This document shows, piece by piece, positions 41,653 to 45,334 of a DNA stretch of 45,334 bases. Position 1 is the stretch's first letter; each line of letters starts with the position of its first letter. The stretch spans positions 1 through 45,334 of the forward strand of contig NZ_SSMW01000026.1 in NCBI RefSeq assembly GCF_004799405.1. The letters are read 5' to 3'. The position numbers and the translations under genes were made by a program. The notes below the pieces were generated by a model. That model was not told the origin of the DNA and ran no database searches. It was given only the letters and a program-made list of their open reading frames with translations. Source of the DNA: Bradyrhizobium sp. GTDB lineage: Bacteria > Pseudomonadota > Alphaproteobacteria > Rhizobiales > Xanthobacteraceae.

Positions 41653-42513
41653 ATGAACTACCGTCACGCCTTTCACGCCGGCGGCTTTGCCGACGTCATC
41701 AAGCACATCGTGCTGGTGCGCATTCTCGTCTATCTGCAGGACAAGCCGGCGGCGTTTCGTTTCATCGACACCCATGCCGGCGCCGGGGTTTACGATCTGA
41801 CGTCGGATGAAGCGCGCCGCGGCGGCGAGTGGCTCACCGGCATCGCGCGGCTGATGCAGGCGCGTCTTTCGGAAAAGACCTTGCCGCTGGTTGCGCCCTA
41901 TCTCGACATCGTCAGGGCCTTCAATCCACAACCAGAACTGCACGCCTATCCCGGCTCGCCGCTGATTGCGCGAGCGCTGTTGCGGCCGCAGGACCGGCTG
42001 ACGGCGTGCGAGGTCGAACCGCAAGCCCGCAAGCGCCTGATCGAGGCGCTGCGCCGTGACACCCAGGCCCGCGTGGTCGACCTCGACGGCTGGATGGCGC
42101 TGCGGGCCTTTGTGCCGCCGAACGAGCGGCGCGGCCTGGTCCTGATCGATCCGCCTTACGAGCGGAAAGACGAGTTCGACCGGTTGGCCGACGGCTTTGC
42201 GCAGGCCTTCGCGAAATGGCCGACCGGCAGCTACCTGCTGTGGTATCCGGTGAAAAGCCGCCGGGCCACCGACGGCCTGGCGCGGCATGTCGCGACGGTG
42301 GCCGGCACCGGCACGCCGGCGGCGAAATGCCTGCGGCTGGAATTCAGCGTAGCGCCGCAAGTCACCGGGGACGGCCTGACCTCGGCGGGCCTGCTGATGG
42401 TCAATCCGCCATGGACGCTGGCGGGCGAACTGCGAAGCATCCTTCCCGAACTCGAAAAGCCGCTCGGCCAGGGCGGCGCCGGCCGGTTCAGGCTCGAGAC
42501 GCCTAAACCCTAG
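41653..42513 (+). CDS. rlmJ: 23S rRNA (adenine-N6) methyltransferase RlmJ
   Basis: RlmJ methylates A2030 of 23S rRNA (E. coli numbering) using SAM. The 286-residue protein opens with the family signature MNYRHAFHAGGFADVIKHIV. The SAM site is FRFIDTHAGAGVYDLTS. The catalytic (D/N)PP(Y/F) motif is in GLVLIDPPYERKDEFDRLAD, and WPTGSYLLWYPVKSRRATDG is typical. Cytoplasmic, monomeric in E. coli. It stands alone with a repeat upstream and the cold-shock gene 246 bases downstream. Confidence 0.92.
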   Translation: MNYRHAFHAGGFADVIKHIVLVRILVYLQDKPAAFRFIDTHAGAGVYDLTSDEARRGGEWLTGIARLMQARLSEKTLPLVAPYLDIVRAFNPQPELHAYPGSPLIARALLRPQDRLTACEVEPQARKRLIEALRRDTQARVVDLDGWMALRAFVPPNERRGLVLIDPPYERKDEFDRLADGFAQAFAKWPTGSYLLWYPVKSRRATDGLARHVATVAGTGTPAAKCLRLEFSVAPQVTGDGLTSAGLLMVNPPWTLAGELRSILPELEKPLGQGGAGRFRLETPKP

Positions 42514-42759
42514 GCTAACAGCGAAAAGTCCGATTTCGGCCGTAGTCAATTTGCCGGGAACCGTATTATGCTCAGCCCATTGGGACTGGCTTTACGTTCC
42601 GCTTCCGCGAATGGTAGCGGCGGAGTGACAAGGCCTCGAATAGTTTGAAAGCGGATCGGCAGCCTGCCTCGTCCGCTGTGGTGGCCATGCTTTCCGGCAG
42701 CGAATGTCCGGTCGGCCGATACGCAGGGGGCGTAGCGGCGAAAGCACGGGGGTTTCCCG

Positions 42760-42975
42760 ATGGCCATGACTGGGACGATCAAGTTCTTCAACGCGGAACG
42801 TGGCTACGGCTTCATCAAACCGGATGACGGCGGCCGCGACGTGTTCGTTCATATCACCGCGGTGGAGCGGGCCGGATTGAAGGACCTGACGGAAGGACAG
42901 CGCATCACATTCGAGGTCGAACCGGACAAGAAGGGCAAGGGCCCCAAGGCGGTCAACCTCGTGATTTCATCCTGA
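42760..42975 (+). CDS. Cold-shock domain protein (CspA family)
   Basis: A 71-residue single cold-shock domain that binds single-stranded nucleic acid. RNP1 is ERGYGFIKPDDGG and RNP2 is DVFVHITAVERAG; GTIKFFNAERG opens the fold and GKGPKAVNLVISS closes it. An ATG two codons further in is also possible. A leader of about 245 bases without genes precedes it; it contains a hairpin (CCGCTTCCGCGAATGGTAGCGG region) that may act in cold regulation as in other csp leaders, but this is inference. It is convergent with the porin gene, sharing the terminator region. Confidence 0.93.
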   Translation: MAMTGTIKFFNAERGYGFIKPDDGGRDVFVHITAVERAGLKDLTEGQRITFEVEPDKKGKGPKAVNLVISS

Positions 42976-42978
42976 CAT

Positions 42979-43010
42979 AAAAAAATTCCGGCCGCAGATC
43001 GCGGCCGGAA
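42979..43010 (-). terminator. Terminator of the outer-membrane protein gene
   Basis: On the minus strand, a 10-bp perfect stem (TTCCGGCCGC / GCGGCCGGAA, loop of 5) runs into seven T. It lies 30 bases past the porin stop; the opposite-strand cold-shock gene ends 4 bases from it and may use the stem as well. Confidence 0.93.
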
Positions 43011-43039
43011 GGTTGCGGCAGGATGTTTTCTTGTTGATT

Positions 43040-43663
43040 CTAGAAGTGATAGTTCAGGCCGGCGCGCACCAGTCCGAAGCGATAGCCGTTCGAGGCGCCG
43101 GTGACGACAAAGTGGCTGTCGGAAAGATCGACATAGAGATATTCGACTTTGGCGCTCAGGTTCTGAGTGAGGCCGAACTCGGTGCCGACCCCGGCGGTCC
43201 AGCCCACGGTGGTATGGGATTCCGACAGGCCGAAGGTCTCGCCGCGCAATTCGCCGAACGCCAGACCGCCGGTGCCATAGAACAAGATGTTGTTGAGGGC
43301 ATAGCCGACCCGGCCGCGCGCGGTGCCGAACCACGGATTGGAGAACTTCCAGGGCGCAAAGGTATCGTCGGCGGCGGTGGCCTCGATGTCGCCTTCGACG
43401 CCGAACACCCACGGACCCGACTGCCAGTTGTAGCCGGCCTGGACGCCGCCTTCGAAACCCGACGGCTTGGCCGGGTTGTTGGCGACGGAACCCCAGTCAT
43501 AACCGAGATTGGCGCCGAGATAGGGGCCGGCCCAGCTATAGGCATTGAGCGGTTGATTGACGGTGTAGGGAGCGGGCGATTTGTAAGGAAGGTCGGCGGC
43601 CTGCGTGGCCTGCGTCCAGCCTGCGGCGATCAACGCCACCGCACCCAAAACGATCCTGCTCAT
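43040..43663 (-). CDS. Omp25/31-like outer membrane beta-barrel protein
   Basis: A 207-residue outer-membrane protein. Signal peptide: MSRIVLGAVALIAAGWTQAT, cleavage after QAADL. It then has the eight-stranded barrel pattern of the Omp25/31/RopB family: YSWAGPYLGANLGYDWGSVA, GGVQAGYNWQSGPWVFGVEG, ARGRVGYALNNILFYGTGGL, VGWTAGVGTEFGLTQNLSAK and a C-terminal FGLVRAGLNYHF ending in Phe, as barrels need for assembly. Such proteins are abundant and help hold the envelope. The ATG at 43663 sets the signal peptide; an upstream in-frame ATG adds 22 unrelated residues. A strong terminator follows. Confidence 0.92.
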   Translation of the reverse strand: MSRIVLGAVALIAAGWTQATQAADLPYKSPAPYTVNQPLNAYSWAGPYLGANLGYDWGSVANNPAKPSGFEGGVQAGYNWQSGPWVFGVEGDIEATAADDTFAPWKFSNPWFGTARGRVGYALNNILFYGTGGLAFGELRGETFGLSESHTTVGWTAGVGTEFGLTQNLSAKVEYLYVDLSDSHFVVTGASNGYRFGLVRAGLNYHF

Positions 43664-43772
43664 CGCTACTCTCCCGACGCAACTGCCGCGACCGCCGGTC
43701 CGCGCTTCGAGCGTGGCGCGAACCCGCATGGTTACGGAATTCCACTTTTTACCGGTAGGATTTATCGAGACT

Positions 43773-43826
43773 TTTAAGTTAAGGGCTTCTTAAGACCTTC
43801 CGCCTGCCGCTGCGCGTTCTTAAGAA
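43773..43826. promoter_or_regulatory. TCTTAAGA palindromes between the porin gene and uvrC
   Basis: TCTTAAGA occurs at 43788-43795 and 43818-43825, 30 bases apart (about three helical turns); the second extends to TTCTTAAGAA. A related TTTTAAGTTAAG is at 43773. The patch is AT-rich and lies 110-160 bases upstream of the porin start and about 110 before uvrC. It may be an operator; none is known to me. Confidence 0.35.
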
Positions 43827-43932
43827 AGTGTTACCAAGGAAAACCCGGCACGTTGCGGGCGCATCCCGCCCTCGCCGGCCCCGTCACTGCGCCGCGCTGG
43901 CGAGGCGCGATGCCAGCGCTTAAGTTTGGCCC

Positions 43933-45334
43933 ATGGACCACGATTCTACCGATAGCCCGAAGCCGTCCGCGCCAATGGCGCGGCGCGGTTCCGGGCCGGG
44001 TTCCCTGCAGCCGGACCTGCCGCCGCAGGATCAGGCGCCAGAGCCAGGTTCGCCGGATATCGACCCCGCGACCTCAGGCGCCGAGGAGGATGACGAGGCA
44101 CGTCTGCCCGAACTCCCCGAGGAAGCCGGCGAGGCGGTAGCGGAAGGGCCGCTGGCGATCGGCCATGCCGCGATCGAACGCGCGGTGCGGCTCGCCCCGA
44201 CCTCGCCCGGCGTCTATCGCATGCTCAACGCGGCCAACGACGTGCTTTACGTCGGCAAGGCCAAGAACGTCCGCAAGCGGCTGTCGTCCTATGCCCGGAT
44301 TACCGCGGTCCAGCCGGCGCGCATCATGCGCATGATCGCGGCCACGGTGGCGGTCGAGATCGTGTCCACCACGACCGAAACCGAGGCGCTGCTGCTCGAG
44401 GCCAACCTGATCAAGCAGTTGCGCCCGCGCTTCAACGTCCAGCTGCGCGACGACAAGTCGTTTCCCTATATCCTGATCACCGGCGATCACTGGGCGCCGC
44501 AGATCCTCAAGCATCGCGGCGCACAGTCGCGGCCCGGAAGGTATTTCGGGCCGTTCGCCTCGGCGGGCGCGGTCAACCGCACCATCACGGCGCTGCAACG
44601 CGCCTTTCTGGTGCGCTCCTGCACCGATTCGTTTTTCGAAAGCCGCAGCCGACCCTGCCTGCTCTATCAAATCCGGCGCTGCTCGGGGCCCTGCACCGGC
44701 GAGATCGATTTTCCCGGCTATACCGAACTGGTGCGCGAGGCGACGGATTTCCTGTCCGGCCGCAGCCGCCTGGTGAAGCAGGAATTGGCCGGCGAAATGG
44801 AGAAGGCCTCCGCCGAGCTCGCGTTCGAGACCGCAGCACTTTACCGCGACCGCCTCGCGGCACTGTCGGCGATCCAGTCGCAGCAGGGCATCAACCCGCA
44901 CACCGTGGAGGAAGCCGACGTGTTCGCCATCCACCAGGAGGGCGGCTATTCCTGCGTCGAGGTGTTCTTCTTCCGCACCGGGCAGAACTGGGGCAACCGC
45001 GCCTATTTTCCGCGGGCGGAGAAGTCGTTCACCCCGGAGGAAGTGCTGGGCTCGTTCCTGGCGCAATTCTACGACGACAAGCCGCCGCCGAAGCTGATCC
45101 TGCTTTCACATGCGATCGAGGAAGCCGAATTGCTGGCCAACGCGCTTTCCATCAAGGCCGGGTTCAAGGTCGAGGTCGCGACACCCCGGCGCGGCGAAAA
45201 GAAGGAGTTGATCGCCCATGCGCTGACCAATGCGCGCGAGGCGCTGGGGCGCAAACTGGCCGATACCGCGACCCAAAGCCGGCTGCTGCAGGGGCTGGTC
45301 ACCACGCTCGGCCTGCCGCACGCGCCGCGGCGGA
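43933..45334 (+). CDS. uvrC: UvrABC excinuclease subunit C, partial (right end missing)
   Basis: UvrC makes both cuts around DNA damage in nucleotide excision repair. The window ends inside the gene after 467 codons with no stop. An acidic, proline-rich N-terminal extension of about 75 residues (about 43933-44155) precedes the GIY-YIG nuclease domain: [33 protein letters not shown], and the catalytic Glu in [20 protein letters not shown]. Next come [12 protein letters not shown] and the [14 protein letters not shown] stretch, the four-cysteine-like RSCTDSFF / [15 protein letters not shown] motif, and a UVR helix pair ([20 protein letters not shown]). The RNase H-like second nuclease domain is beyond the edge. 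The start at 43933 is the first good ATG; shorter starts are possible. Confidence 0.93.
   Translation, partial: MDHDSTDSPKPSAPMARRGSGPGSLQPDLPPQDQAPEPGSPDIDPATSGAEEDDEARLPELPEEAGEAVAEGPLAIGHAAIERAVRLAPTSPGVYRMLNAANDVLYVGKAKNVRKRLSSYARITAVQPARIMRMIAATVAVEIVSTTTETEALLLEANLIKQLRPRFNVQLRDDKSFPYILITGDHWAPQILKHRGAQSRPGRYFGPFASAGAVNRTITALQRAFLVRSCTDSFFESRSRPCLLYQIRRCSGPCTGEIDFPGYTELVREATDFLSGRSRLVKQELAGEMEKASAELAFETAALYRDRLAALSAIQSQQGINPHTVEEADVFAIHQEGGYSCVEVFFFRTGQNWGNRAYFPRAEKSFTPEEVLGSFLAQFYDDKPPPKLILLSHAIEEAELLANALSIKAGFKVEVATPRRGEKKELIAHALTNAREALGRKLADTATQSRLLQGLVTTLGLPHAPRR

Overview
The window reads as chromosome of a high-GC alphaproteobacterium, most likely from the Bradyrhizobium / Rhodopseudomonas / Afipia group (Nitrobacteraceae). 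This rests on CtrA and ChpT homologues, GANTC (CcrM-type) sites and TTAACCAT motifs, an EipA (DUF1134) protein, a RibH2-type lumazine synthase, an Omp25/31-like porin and several families of palindromic intergenic repeats typical of these genomes. The species assignment is inference. No IS element, prophage, CRISPR array, rRNA or tRNA gene was recognised.

Layout. 1-673: no convincing gene. 674-2635: a small membrane protein, then an ECF sigma factor with its RskA-like membrane anti-sigma factor. 2825-5755: fliI-fliJ (flagellar export ATPase and chaperone) divergent from the cell-cycle regulator ctrA, with a GANTC-rich, CtrA-motif-bearing region between them. 5984-8419: a small secreted protein, a glutathionylspermidine-synthase-like ATP-grasp enzyme with an apparent frameshift at its start, and an orphan Bug/TctC solute receptor. 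8535-15076: a chemotaxis operon read right to left, chpT - cheA (hybrid with receiver) - cheW - cheY - cheB - cheR. ChpT is the phosphotransferase that feeds CtrA, so cell cycle, flagellar export and chemotaxis lie together here. 15242-18856: cysQ, a YHS protein, eipA and a long coiled-coil membrane protein. 19161-20693: an aldo/keto reductase divergent from a DUF1330 protein.

20781-29213 is the main accessory module: coxC-M-S-L-D-E-F, all on the minus strand. It encodes a form I molybdenum CO dehydrogenase (active-site loop AYRCSFR in CoxL), its maturation proteins CoxD/E/F and the MHYT-LytTR membrane regulator CoxC. Two perfect 14-bp direct repeats exactly 21 bp apart sit upstream of coxM and are a candidate LytTR operator.

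29494-36106: ribH2 under an FMN riboswitch, a YbjN-domain protein, proC, an FlK-like thioesterase, a tautomerase, hisS and ilvE. The hisS gene looks mosaic: a central segment and the 3' tail are about 52% GC with rare codons inside a 63-75% GC gene. 36405-39092: a marR / OmpR-type regulator / histidine kinase operon with an inverted repeat across the marR start. 39118-45334: secreted proteins (DUF3617 and two unknown), a periplasmic RNase T2, rlmJ, a cold-shock protein, an Omp25-like porin with a clear terminator, and uvrC running off the right edge.
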